From Paucisalibacillus globulus DSM 18846 (GTDB taxonomy: Bacteria > Bacillota > Bacilli > Bacillales > Amphibacillaceae), in NCBI RefSeq assembly GCF_000482485.1, contig NZ_AXVK01000015.1, positions 239,855 to 303,854 on the forward strand: 64,000 nucleotides of DNA. The letters run 5' to 3'. A model generated the notes under the pieces. It was not told the origin of the DNA and ran no database searches. It saw only the letters and a list, made by a program, of their open reading frames with translations. Made by a program: the position numbers and the translations under genes. How positions within the stretch are numbered: position 1 is the stretch's first letter; the number at the start of each line of letters is the position of its first letter. This document shows positions 28,941 to 37,481 of this stretch, piece after piece.

Positions 28941-29879
28941 TTACATTTTATAACGTTCAACTGTTTCTTTCAAATCTCGAACAACACCCTCTGCTTCATC
29001 CCATGAATAAACAGAGGCTCCGGAGGCTAATGGATGACCACCACCGTTGTATTTTGCAGCTACTCCGTTAATAACTGGTCCTTTTGAACGTAATCGAACA
29101 CGGATTTGATCTTCTTCTTCAATAAAGAACACCCAAGCTAGAATTCCTTCAATTTCTCCTAATGTACCAACTAGCTGTCCAGTCTCTAAAGGACTAATAT
29201 TAAATTCATCAAGAATATCCCTCTTTAGTTTAATGACACTCAGACCATTATCAAGTGTAAAGTTTTGAAGAATGTACCCTCGCATTCTGGCGATATTGTC
29301 CTTGACATTATAAATACCATCATATAACTTTGTACGATCAAAATCGTATGTCACTAACTCTGCAGCATATTGTAGTGTTTTTTTTGTCGTACTAGGAAAT
29401 AAAAATCTTCCCGTATCCCCTACAATTCCACCATACAGTAATCTCGCTGCATCATCATTCATTATTAATCCTTCTGCATGTAAATAAAACTCATAAATCA
29501 TTTCACTTGTTGAGCTTGCTGTTGTATCTACCCATCTAATATCTCCATATTGATCAACATCAGGATGATGATCAATTTTAATAATTTTATCACCGAGTGA
29601 ATATCGTTGGTCATCAATTCTTGCTGTATTAGCAGTATCACAAATAATCACTAGAGCATCTTGATAAATGGAATCATCCATTGTTTCCATTCCAACTAGA
29701 AATGTAAGTGATGGATCGTCTTCACCAACAACATACACTCGCTTCTCAGGATAGGATGCTTTAATTAACTCTTTTAGGCCCGCTTGAGAGCCCAGTGCAT
29801 CAGGGTCTGGTCGAACATGTCGATGAATTATAATCGTGTTATATTCCTTAATGGCTTGTTGTATTGCTTTTATAGACAT
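28941..29879 (-). CDS. nrnA: Bifunctional oligoribonuclease/3'-phosphoadenosine phosphatase NrnA
   Basis: NrnA (YtqI) degrades nano-RNA and dephosphorylates pAp. The 312-residue protein is a DHH/DHHA1 phosphoesterase: HRHVRPDPDALGSQ near residue 19, ICDTANTARID, the DHHPD signature, and the C-terminal DHHA1 block with NGGGHPLASGAS. AAGGAG lies 7 bases before the ATG. It is divergent from ytpI, the arrangement also found in B. subtilis. Confidence 0.95.
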   Translation of the reverse strand: MSIKAIQQAIKEYNTIIIHRHVRPDPDALGSQAGLKELIKASYPEKRVYVVGEDDPSLTFLVGMETMDDSIYQDALVIICDTANTARIDDQRYSLGDKIIKIDHHPDVDQYGDIRWVDTTASSTSEMIYEFYLHAEGLIMNDDAARLLYGGIVGDTGRFLFPSTTKKTLQYAAELVTYDFDRTKLYDGIYNVKDNIARMRGYILQNFTLDNGLSVIKLKRDILDEFNISPLETGQLVGTLGEIEGILAWVFFIEEEDQIRVRLRSKGPVINGVAAKYNGGGHPLASGASVYSWDEAEGVVRDLKETVERYKM

Positions 29880-29990
29880 TGTAGTTCTCCTTATTGTTCA
29901 AATTATTATCACACAATAACTAGCTAAAATTATGTATAAAATGTTAAAATATATATTGGACAACTTTTTTATTGATTAGGAGTAGATTTT

Positions 29991-30296
29991 ATGGATTTTA
30001 TGGTTATTTTTCCAATTATTATTGTCCTATCCGCTGTTATGTACATATATTATAAGGTTGCAATCCTCAGGACAAAGGATGGGTTAACTCAAAGCTATTT
30101 TAATGCAAAATCTAGAATTTGCCTTGGTTTATTTTTATTCACTTTTGGAATAAACCAATATGTATTCTATCAAACAAAGATTTCTTTATTTATTGGTATT
30201 CTCTTTATCCTTCTTGGTGGTATGCAGCTTGTAAGAGGCACCCGAGAAACGAAGCATTATCGTAATGAATGGAAAAGATTAAATCCAGCTGACTAG
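29991..30296 (+). CDS. ytpI: YtpI family membrane protein
   Basis: A 101-residue membrane protein with three hydrophobic helices (about 3-22, 42-60 and 65-82) and a short basic C-terminus (RETKHYRNEWKRLNP). No enzyme motif is present. AGGAG lies about 8 bases before the ATG and a strong terminator follows the stop. The position between nrnA and ytoI matches B. subtilis ytpI; function unknown. Confidence 0.88.
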   Translation: MDFMVIFPIIIVLSAVMYIYYKVAILRTKDGLTQSYFNAKSRICLGLFLFTFGINQYVFYQTKISLFIGILFILLGGMQLVRGTRETKHYRNEWKRLNPAD

Positions 30297-30320
30297 CTTT
30301 TACTAGTCAGCTTTTTTTAT
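30286..30320 (+). terminator. Terminator after ytpI
   Basis: AGCTGACTAG and CTAGTCAGCT arms with loop CTTTTA, followed by TTTTTTTAT. The stem includes the ytpI stop codon. Confidence 0.9.
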
Positions 30321-30404
30321 GTTTCTAGTCGAGTCCAAGTCCAGAATGAATACACTAAACATACACTTCCAGATTGGACGACATTTGTTATACGCAATCA
30401 TCTA

Positions 30405-31712
30405 CTACCTATCAATAATTTGTGCCATTAATAGGGCTTTTCCTACTAATTTTTTCTCATTGTACATTTCTACATCTATTTTAGCATAGATGCGCCCGGT
30501 TTCGATGATGTTCGGTTTAATAATTATATTCGAGTCAATTGGAACTGGTTTGATGAAGTAGACGGTAATATTTTCGACTACTAGATCACCTTTTTTCAAT
30601 CGGAGTAATAAGCGACTGCTTGCTTCAGTAATTAGTGAAGTAAATACTCCTGGGGATAAAGTTCCCAACTGATTTGTCATTTGTGGAATAACCTTGGCAC
30701 GATAGATGGTTTTGTCATTTTCAGAGGATTCCACATTGTTTTTTACTATATCATCAATCGTTTCCCCTATTTGAGGTTGGCGTTGGATTTGCTGTAATGC
30801 TTTTAGCACGTCCTGCCTTGAAACAATCCCTTTTAGTACCGACGATTCATCAACCACAGGTACTAGTTCAATTCCTTCCCATACCATCATATGTCCTACA
30901 GATGCCAAAGAAGTTTTAGATTGTACGACAATCGGATTCTTCGTCATAACTTTATCAATTGGATAATCCTTCTCTTTTCCAATTATATCTTTAGATGTTA
31001 CCATTCCAACAACACGGTCTTTTCCATCTAATACAGGAAATCTAGAATGAGTAGATTTTTCATTAATCTCATACCAATCCTTAACCTGATCACCTACTTG
31101 TAAGTAATGCGCATTTTCAGCAGGTGTACAAATATCGCCAACTAATACAATTTCTTTCTTTATTAGCTGATCATAGATAGCCCGGTTAATCATAGCCGCT
31201 ACAGTAAATGTATCATAACTTGTTGAAATAATCGGAAGCTCTTTTTCATCAGCAAGTTTCTTAATATAATCTTCCGTATCAAATCCACCAGTGATTAATA
31301 CAGCTGCCCCCTCATTAAGAGCTAACTCATGGGCTTTTACCCTATTACCTATAATTAGTAATGACCCAGCTTCTGTATAACGCATCATTGCCTCTAATTG
31401 CATTGCACCAATTACAAATTTATTAAGCGTTTTATGGAGTCCCTCGCGTCCTCCAAGTACTTGTCCATCTACAATATTGATGACCTCAGCAAAAGTAAGT
31501 CTCTCAAAGTTTTCTTTCTTCTTTCGTTCTATACGAATAGTACCAACCCGTTCAATCGTACTAACCAAGCCAATATTCTCCGCTTCCTTAATAGCGCGAT
31601 ACGCTGTACCATCACTTACATTTAAATCCTTCGCAATTTGTCTAACTGAGATTTTGCTCCCTACAGACAATGAAATGATATGTTGAATAATTTGTTCATG
31701 TTTAGTCGCCAT
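30405..31712 (-). CDS. ytoI: CBS-HotDog domain transcription factor YtoI
   Basis: A 435-residue multidomain regulator of unknown signal. An N-terminal helix-turn-helix (VRQIAKDLNVSDGTAYRAIKEAENIGLV) is followed by a DRTGG-like domain (about 75-185), a pair of CBS domains (about 195-310; VLDGKDRVVGMVTSKDIIG and VPVVDESSVLKGIVSRQDVL), which usually bind adenine nucleotides, and a hot-dog thioesterase-like domain (about 325-430). The order is that of B. subtilis YtoI. In B. subtilis ytkL-side genes follow; here a type IV pilus locus begins just beyond. Confidence 0.92.
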   Translation of the reverse strand: MATKHEQIIQHIISLSVGSKISVRQIAKDLNVSDGTAYRAIKEAENIGLVSTIERVGTIRIERKKKENFERLTFAEVINIVDGQVLGGREGLHKTLNKFVIGAMQLEAMMRYTEAGSLLIIGNRVKAHELALNEGAAVLITGGFDTEDYIKKLADEKELPIISTSYDTFTVAAMINRAIYDQLIKKEIVLVGDICTPAENAHYLQVGDQVKDWYEINEKSTHSRFPVLDGKDRVVGMVTSKDIIGKEKDYPIDKVMTKNPIVVQSKTSLASVGHMMVWEGIELVPVVDESSVLKGIVSRQDVLKALQQIQRQPQIGETIDDIVKNNVESSENDKTIYRAKVIPQMTNQLGTLSPGVFTSLITEASSRLLLRLKKGDLVVENITVYFIKPVPIDSNIIIKPNIIETGRIYAKIDVEMYNEKKLVGKALLMAQIIDR

Positions 31713-31789
31713 CTAAGTCACCAACTTCCAACTGTACTAGTCTAGTTTTGTAACTATATTATACAGTTGAATCGCTTGATACTCAATGT

Positions 31790-32014
31790 TTAACGATCTG
31801 TCTGTCTAACTTGAGCATACTCCTGTTCCATAACTGGTGGCTCTGACATTTTCAATAGTGTTGCAAAGTTCGCTCCAAATACTAATACAAAAAATACTAA
31901 CCAAGCGCCCCAAAAGAGCATTTCTAATTGTGAACTTGCCTGCGGTATTAGTGGCCAGGCGAAGTACATGAAGAATGCTGCTAGTAGTAGGCGTAGGAAT
32001 GCATAGTGTCTTAT
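31790..32014 (-). CDS. Small membrane protein with apparent ATA start codon
   Basis: A 74-codon open frame ends TAA at 31790. It reads (I/M)RHYAFLRLLLAAFF, then a first helix to PLIPQ, a second helix WGAWLVFFVLVFGANFATLL, and a polar tail EQEYAQVRQTDR. No ATG, GTG or TTG exists at the 5' end: a perfect AGGAGG lies 8 bases before an ATA at 32012-32014. The next in-frame ATG (codon 16) is inside the first helix and has no ribosome binding site. The codon pattern and two clean membrane segments suggest it is a real protein. Alternatives are an ATT start two codons earlier, or a recent loss of the start codon. Not recognised as a named family. Confidence 0.55.
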   Translation of the reverse strand: MRHYAFLRLLLAAFFMYFAWPLIPQASSQLEMLFWGAWLVFFVLVFGANFATLLKMSEPPVMEQEYAQVRQTDR

Positions 32015-32067
32015 GATAATCCCCTCCTTTATATAAATTTATGAAGGAATATAAAAATAATCACTAA

Positions 32068-32100
32068 AAAACCACAAACAGATATCTACTGTTTGTAGTT
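32068..32100 (-). terminator. Terminator at the end of the pilus operon
   Basis: ACAAACAG (32074-32081) and CTGTTTGT (32089-32096) arms; on the minus strand the stem is followed by GGTTTTTTAG. It lies immediately after the last pilus gene. Confidence 0.85.
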
Positions 32101-32105
32101 TTTGG

Positions 32106-34034
32106 TTAAGAATTATTATCTCGATCAATTAGTTGTGGTGGCTCTACATTATAGATAATCGGTTCAGAAAATGTTAATTCTGAAAAGCGTCCAACGATAC
32201 CTGGATTATAGATAACACTTAAGCGAGAGTTTAAATTCAAATTCTGGCTTTGTGCATAACATGAATCATTAACTAGGCTATATCCTGATTCACAATAATA
32301 ATATCTATCCCATCCCCTAGTTGGATTCTTAACTTTTCCTCTTACAGCATTAAGGACTATTCTACGAGCTGAGATACCTCCGGTAATTTCGATGTTAGAA
32401 CCTACACCATACATTTCAAAAACATCATTTGAATAAAAATATCCGTGGATGCGACTTGGGGTATCCTGATTAACACTATTATTTGATATATCGATTGCCT
32501 TATCAGCAAAAATAATTAAAGATCCTGTATCACCATTTTGAAGACTTTTTCCATTGATAACTGTATTTTGAATAGAAACCTTACCCTTTACATACATGAT
32601 TACGTCTACACTTGCATTTGCACCCTTTATTGTTAAATCACCATTCACATATATCTCTCTGCCTTGAAGTTCTATGTCGTCATAGTCATTAGGATTATAA
32701 CTACTCGTTTCGTTACCTATAGTTAAGTCCCCACCAACATACATGATTTCAGAAACATTCAATTTATTATCTCCACTAATCTTAACATCACGATTTTCCC
32801 TAGTGGCAAATCGTTTAAATGAATTATTTCCACGTAAATTTATTGTACCATTGCTTTCATTAATTATTTGTTCATACTCTGCACAAACTTCTACTTCATA
32901 CGTCTTCCATCCCCAATTCCAAGGCCAGGGACCAATCCATACAAATTGTTCTTCGTATTCAGTCTTCCATTTTACACAACTACCATTCGTAATACTACCA
33001 GTATACGCATAGACTTTACTATTACTATAATTTGTATTTGTAAAAGTTGATTGCTGTATCTTTCTTACATCTACGTCATTTACCCAATCATTAGATGCCT
33101 CTATTTTACTTTTTACATTAATTTGATCCCTTATTGGCTCCCGGTTAACAATTTCAGGTGCAACGCTAAAGGCATTCGATAAGTTATTTGTAGCATTACT
33201 ATATCCACTACTGTTAAAGTTAAGAAGTTTAATGTGGTCGGAATAATCCTTGTTACCAGTAAATGTATATATTTCTTTTCCTAGAACAACTTTTGCTTTT
33301 CCATTACTACTTTCAGAATCAGAATAAATTGCGGGTCTAATCGAACCAATCCAATAATCATTCCAGTCATCCTTATCCTGATCTACTCTCCCCTGCCTTG
33401 CTATACCTTGATTCGTAGTAATAATATTCCCGTCAACTTTCAAATCTCCTTTAACTTCAATGCCTCCATGAAGAAATAAATTCCCTTCCCCTGGTATATC
33501 ATCACAATTATCCATACAATGTGAACCAATAGCATAATTTAAAGCATCTGGGACAGCTTGAGCACCAATTATCATTGTTGAAACCATTTCCTTTTCTGTA
33601 CCATCCACTATACCTAAACTTTTAAATTCTACTTTTTGCCGTGTTGGAACTTCTTGCCCTGCCTCATTAATATCTTTATGATGTTTATTTACACAAACAT
33701 CATAATTACCTGTAACAGAATTAATATTATGTAGTATAGGTTCGTTATCACAAGATAAACTATCCAACAATTCATCTAGAACCACTATAAAATCATCCTG
33801 TGGTATTCCGTCCCCAATTTTCTCTTTTAAATCAGTAGAGATATAATTTGCAATATGATCCAAACCTTTTTGGGACAATGCAGTAGCTTGCTGATTATCT
33901 TCTCTTACATCATTTTTAGACACACCCGACATCGTAATAGTAATTAATGAAACAATCATAATACTAAACAAAACACCTATTAGGACTGCAAGTAACAATG
34001 TATACCCTTGTTCAACTTTCATTTTAGGTTTCAT
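32106..34034 (-). CDS. Large pilin-like protein, probable type IV pilus tip component
   Basis: 642 residues. The N-terminus KMKVEQG-YTLLLAVLIGVLFS is a class III prepilin signal with cleavage after Gly10, but position +5 is Leu instead of the usual Glu, as in GspK-type tip pseudopilins. A single helix is followed by a large extracellular region. From about residue 190 on, repeated short strands with Gly-Asp turns (KGDLKVDGN, VGGDLTIGN, VNGDLTIKG, VKGKVSIQN) suggest a beta-helix. It contains two cysteine pairs and a tryptophan-rich loop FVWIGPWPWNWGWK. The ATG at 34034 has GGAGG upstream; the gene overlaps the preceding pilin gene by 11 bp. The inferred role is tip initiation and adhesion; no homologue was identified. 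Confidence 0.75.
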   Translation of the reverse strand: MKPKMKVEQGYTLLLAVLIGVLFSIMIVSLITITMSGVSKNDVREDNQQATALSQKGLDHIANYISTDLKEKIGDGIPQDDFIVVLDELLDSLSCDNEPILHNINSVTGNYDVCVNKHHKDINEAGQEVPTRQKVEFKSLGIVDGTEKEMVSTMIIGAQAVPDALNYAIGSHCMDNCDDIPGEGNLFLHGGIEVKGDLKVDGNIITTNQGIARQGRVDQDKDDWNDYWIGSIRPAIYSDSESSNGKAKVVLGKEIYTFTGNKDYSDHIKLLNFNSSGYSNATNNLSNAFSVAPEIVNREPIRDQINVKSKIEASNDWVNDVDVRKIQQSTFTNTNYSNSKVYAYTGSITNGSCVKWKTEYEEQFVWIGPWPWNWGWKTYEVEVCAEYEQIINESNGTINLRGNNSFKRFATRENRDVKISGDNKLNVSEIMYVGGDLTIGNETSSYNPNDYDDIELQGREIYVNGDLTIKGANASVDVIMYVKGKVSIQNTVINGKSLQNGDTGSLIIFADKAIDISNNSVNQDTPSRIHGYFYSNDVFEMYGVGSNIEITGGISARRIVLNAVRGKVKNPTRGWDRYYYCESGYSLVNDSCYAQSQNLNLNSRLSVIYNPGIVGRFSELTFSEPIIYNVEPPQLIDRDNNS

Positions 34035-34536
34035 CGTTCCCCACCTCCCACAATGTGTCGTTTATAATCCCAATTTCACTGATAGTTTCTAATGTTTGAT
34101 TGCTATCTTTTATTTTAAGTACTAACCTAATTCGGTAACGGTCTTTACTAATTTCTACTATTTGAGTATTTGATAATAGTTGAATGTTAGCATCCGACAG
34201 GTTAATTTTTCTATTTCTAATAAAGACAGTATTATTTATAAAACCTATCTTTTCATCATTTTCTAAAACAAAATAATAATTATCAGTTCCATTTTCCGGT
34301 AAATAACTATTTTTGATTTCACTATTCTTAAGAGGATATAGTTCATTAATTAAGGAAGCAATAATCAAATCTGCTTCATCACGTAAAGCTGATTCGTCTT
34401 TCACACGGTCATAAGTTGAAAAACCACTAATTAATAATGAATAACCAATTACACCAATTATCGAAGTTAAAACAATAGCAGCTAATAACTCTACAAGAGT
34501 TTCACCGCGTTCGTTATCCATTCCCATAGCTGACAT
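34024..34536 (-). CDS. Minor pilin (PilW-like)
   Basis: A 170-residue minor pilin. The processing site is NERG-ETLVELLAAIVLTSIIG: cleavage after Gly with Glu at +5, but the first mature residue is Glu instead of Phe, Met or Leu, which is unusual. One hydrophobic helix is followed by about 130 polar residues with little cysteine. Three ATGs lie close together (34536, 34527, 34521); AAGGG upstream best serves the second. It overlaps the neighbouring pilin genes on both sides, so the three minor pilins are translationally coupled and likely form one complex. Confidence 0.8.
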   Translation of the reverse strand: MSAMGMDNERGETLVELLAAIVLTSIIGVIGYSLLISGFSTYDRVKDESALRDEADLIIASLINELYPLKNSEIKNSYLPENGTDNYYFVLENDEKIGFINNTVFIRNRKINLSDANIQLLSNTQIVEISKDRYRIRLVLKIKDSNQTLETISEIGIINDTLWEVGNDET

Positions 34537-34972
34537 ACCCTTCTACTTTATGCCTTATATTTTCCTCAGGTAGTTCTATCGTAACAATTACTTCAACTAA
34601 CTCCATTACTTTTTCCTCAGAACTTTGATTCACATATAATGTTAACCTATACTCCTTATCATTTAAGAGAATACTATATAGACTATTACAATGTTCCGGT
34701 TCACAATAATCGTAACTAAACGTTTGTTTAAGATTAACATCTTCTGGTACATTGAAGTAGGATAATGGATCTACCTTGATACGTTCAATGGTCGCAGTAG
34801 CAAGATTAATAGCAACAAGACGATCATTATTAGATACAGCTACTTTATTTGTGAAAGTAATTAAGTTAAATGTTCCAATGAGAATAATAGAAATGATAAC
34901 AAGTGATGCCATAACTTCCACAAGTGTAAAACCACTCTCTTCTTTTTTACGAATCACTGTTTTCAAATACAT
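34514..34972 (-). CDS. Minor pilin (PilV-like)
   Basis: A 152-residue minor pilin with a canonical class III signal: basic leader MYLKTVIRKKEESG, cleavage after Gly14, then FTLVEVMASLVIISIILIG with Glu5. The remainder is a short globular part with one cysteine pair (CEPEHC). AAGGGG precedes the ATG. It overlaps the next pilin gene by 23 bp. An intrinsic terminator lies upstream between pilO and this gene, so the minor pilins are probably made at a lower level or from another promoter. Confidence 0.85.
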   Translation of the reverse strand: MYLKTVIRKKEESGFTLVEVMASLVIISIILIGTFNLITFTNKVAVSNNDRLVAINLATATIERIKVDPLSYFNVPEDVNLKQTFSYDYCEPEHCNSLYSILLNDKEYRLTLYVNQSSEEKVMELVEVIVTIELPEENIRHKVEGYVSYGNG

Positions 34973-35035
34973 TTGATAGCCCCTTACTTTTGCGTTTTAA
35001 AAAGAGGTACTTCTTAGTAAAACTAATACATTCAT

Positions 35036-35072
35036 TAAAAAGAAAACCGTAATCAACAATAGACTACGATTT
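35036..35072 (-). terminator. Internal terminator between pilO and the minor pilin genes
   Basis: On the minus strand AAATCGTAGTC (35072-35062) pairs with GATTACGGTTT (35054-35044) over 11 positions including two G-U pairs, followed by TCTTTTT. It starts at the pilO stop codon. Efficient termination here would lower expression of the three minor pilins relative to pilMNO. Confidence 0.75.
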
Positions 35073-35776
35073 TAATTCTCGAAAAAGAAAGTCGTTACAC
35101 TTACCTCAGAAGTAATAGTTTCAGCTTCTTCATCTATAACTAATTCTCTCTCTGCTGGCTTTTGAAAATCCATACTTGTAACAGTCATCAATCGTTCCTG
35201 TTTTTCAATTTGATTAATAAACTGTTGAAAATGATCATAATCAGGGGAAGTTACACTAAAACTAACCGTGATTACTTGCAGATTTCCAGGGATTTCCTCA
35301 AATATCATAGTATCTTCCTGAGTAGTTTCAGCCACATCTGAATCTGTTTCCAATTCATTATCAGACTCCTCTACAGCTTCTGTTCCATTCTCCGCCTCAT
35401 ATTCAGTTGCTTCTTGCTCTCGTTGCGGGGCAGAGCCACCATAAGAAAAGCTAATATTATCAAACCTACTCCCACTAACAAATTCAATCTCTTGAAGAGT
35501 AAGGATTAAATCCTCTATTTCAGGATTAAGCGGTAATTTATTTTCTAATAAATAGTTATCAACATCTAATTCTTCTCCTGAATTATTCTCTGCATTACTA
35601 ATTTCTATTTGAAGAACTTGATTATCATTTTCCAATGTTCCGGATTGGTGCTCCCGAGTTTTTAATTCTTTACTAGCCGGTTGAAAGAAGAAAAAGTAAG
35701 CCACAATGAGTAATAAGAATAATAAACCTAGTAGTAGAAAGAAGGACTTCTTGTTTTCTTGGAATATGTTATTCAT
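35072..35776 (-). CDS. pilO: Type IV pilus inner-membrane alignment protein PilO
   Basis: PilO forms a membrane heterodimer with PilN that links the motor to the pilus base. The 234-residue protein has a short cytoplasmic N-terminus, one membrane helix (SFFLLLGLLFLLLIVAYFFF), a coiled coil and a ferredoxin-like outer domain. A strongly acidic insertion rich in Glu and Asp (about residues 120-155) sits in the middle of the outer domain. It overlaps pilN by 8 bp. Assigned from topology, size and place after pilM and pilN. Confidence 0.8.
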   Translation of the reverse strand: MNNIFQENKKSFFLLLGLLFLLLIVAYFFFFQPASKELKTREHQSGTLENDNQVLQIEISNAENNSGEELDVDNYLLENKLPLNPEIEDLILTLQEIEFVSGSRFDNISFSYGGSAPQREQEATEYEAENGTEAVEESDNELETDSDVAETTQEDTMIFEEIPGNLQVITVSFSVTSPDYDHFQQFINQIEKQERLMTVTSMDFQKPAERELVIDEEAETITSEVSVTTFFFEN

Positions 35777-36362
35777 GTCCTTCTCCCTCCTGAATCATAA
35801 ATTGCTCATCTACCTCAATAGTAATGTTCACTGTATAACGAGGGATGGTACTATAAATTTCCTCATTATCATCCTGCGCATCACCCAACTCAAAAGTATT
35901 CATTGTATTAACTTGTACATTTTTAATATAATCTGAACTATTTAAATCTTCCACATAATCAGCGGCAGCCGTCATTGTTTCAAATTGCGTTTCTATTTGT
36001 ACGCTTTGATAATTGTAAGCATAATTACTTAAATAACCATGCTCAGGTAAAAGCACAAGCAGCTCATCAATGAAATTTGAAGTTGGAATAATTTGTTGTT
36101 CTACAAATGTAGCCACTTTTTCAAATACATCTGTTTCATCACCTGTATCAAGATTATTTATTCGTTGCTCTAATATTGTTTTCTCTTGTTCTAATTGGCT
36201 TATATTCCGATTAACTTCATTTAAATCACTTTTTGCATTCAAATAAAAATAAATAAGAGCACTAAATAATAATAAGCATATTATTAAACCGCTTAAAAAA
36301 ATAATATAGTGGACAGAGCTCTGTCGTTCAATTTTCGGTAATAGGTTAATTTCTGGAAGCAT
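35769..36362 (-). CDS. pilN: Type IV pilus inner-membrane protein PilN
   Basis: PilN binds PilM through a conserved N-terminal peptide, visible here as MLPEINLLPKIER. A membrane helix (IIFLSGLIICLLLFSALIYF) and a coiled coil (NEVNRNISQLEQEKTILEQR) follow, then a small globular outer domain. Length 197 residues fits. AAAGGAG precedes the ATG, which starts right at the pilM stop. The INLLP motif makes the assignment firm. Confidence 0.9.
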   Translation of the reverse strand: MLPEINLLPKIERQSSVHYIIFLSGLIICLLLFSALIYFYLNAKSDLNEVNRNISQLEQEKTILEQRINNLDTGDETDVFEKVATFVEQQIIPTSNFIDELLVLLPEHGYLSNYAYNYQSVQIETQFETMTAAADYVEDLNSSDYIKNVQVNTMNTFELGDAQDDNEEIYSTIPRYTVNITIEVDEQFMIQEGEGHE

Positions 36363-37337
36363 CTAATGTATCTCCTTTAATGCAAGTCCAAGAGCAGGAA
36401 TATATTTTGACTCTACTTCTTTGTCCTTTTTCTCTAACAAAACACCTTTCAATAGTTGAACAGGAATTTCAAATCGTTCATTAACTTTTTGGTAAAAACT
36501 CTTTAATTCAGGATGATCCCCTAAAAGAATAATTTCATCCACCATTTTTTCCCCTTTTTGTATAGAGAACCGATAAAAGTTCATAATCCGCTCTAACTCA
36601 GAAATTTGATCTTCAAGAATTCCAGTAACAAAGTCCGCATCTTCCTTGAAAACTAATTCTCCTGTTTCTCCGCGATTTATTAAATGGAGATCCAGATTTT
36701 GAAAACGCAAAAATTCTATGTCATGATTTCTAAAAATACTTAAATTAATGGAAGTGGCATTTAATTCTACAAATAAATACACTTTTTCCCGATTTACTTT
36801 TGTAGTATGGTGGAAATACCGATAAATCCCAAGAGCTAAAACATCCGCTGCAACAGGCTTAAGAGAGACATCAGCTAGAATCTCTGTATACTTAACCAAT
36901 TCTTCCCTCGGAGCTGCAAAAAAAGTACCCATTCGAATATCATTTTCCAACCTAACGTTTTCATTGTAATGTACGTCAAAAACAGGATTCTTAAAAGGAA
37001 GATGTAAACTTTTCCCAATCTCCACCTTAAAAAAATCATGGATATCTTTATCCCTTAAATCAGCGGGAAACTCTACCTGTCTCATGATAACAAGAGAATT
37101 CGGGACATAAAAGCGAACGTGTCGGTGCTTGATTACCAATTCCTTAACCAAATCTTTCATGTATTCAAAAAAGCCAATTTCATCTATAATTTTACCGTTT
37201 TCAATTAAACCATAGGGGATTACCCTTTCTTCCATTATTTTAATTGATGAAATGTTATTTGATCCATTACTTTCAATTAATCGCATAACATAGTCTTCTA
37301 TATCGATATTTATTACTTTGGTCGGTCTACCAAACAT
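36363..37337 (-). CDS. pilM: Type IV pilus actin-like ATPase PilM
   Basis: PilM is a cytoplasmic actin-fold protein that binds the PilN tail and joins the platform to the motor ATPases. The 324-residue protein begins FGRPTKVINIDIEDYVMRLIE, matching the first phosphate loop region of the actin fold, with FVELNATSINLSIF as the second and IILLGDHPELKSF near the end. Sequence similarity to PilM is modest, but size, fold cues and the following PilN INLLP motif support it. A complex hairpin region separates it from the pilin gene upstream. Confidence 0.85.
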   Translation of the reverse strand: MFGRPTKVINIDIEDYVMRLIESNGSNNISSIKIMEERVIPYGLIENGKIIDEIGFFEYMKDLVKELVIKHRHVRFYVPNSLVIMRQVEFPADLRDKDIHDFFKVEIGKSLHLPFKNPVFDVHYNENVRLENDIRMGTFFAAPREELVKYTEILADVSLKPVAADVLALGIYRYFHHTTKVNREKVYLFVELNATSINLSIFRNHDIEFLRFQNLDLHLINRGETGELVFKEDADFVTGILEDQISELERIMNFYRFSIQKGEKMVDEIILLGDHPELKSFYQKVNERFEIPVQLLKGVLLEKKDKEVESKYIPALGLALKEIH

Positions 37338-37374
37338 AAAACTTCACCACCCTGTTGTAAGTTAGGATAAAAGT

Positions 37375-37474
37375 AGTAATTCTTTTAACCAAATCATTAT
37401 GTAATAATAAAATAATAAAATGGTTAAAAGAATTACTATTCTTCCTGTCTTTCTTAACCAGGAAGAATAGTAAT
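37375..37474 (-). promoter_or_regulatory. Two overlapping long hairpins between pilA and pilM
   Basis: Hairpin B pairs ATTACTATTCTTCCTG (37432-37447) with its exact complement at 37459-37474 (16 bp, 11-base loop). Hairpin A pairs AGTAATTCTTTTAACC (37375-37390) with its exact complement at 37422-37437 (16 bp). They share 37432-37437, so they compete. In the minus-strand transcript B forms first. T runs are weak, so partial termination, RNA processing or pilin mRNA stabilisation are all possible. Confidence 0.7.
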
Positions 37475-37481
37475 CATAGAG

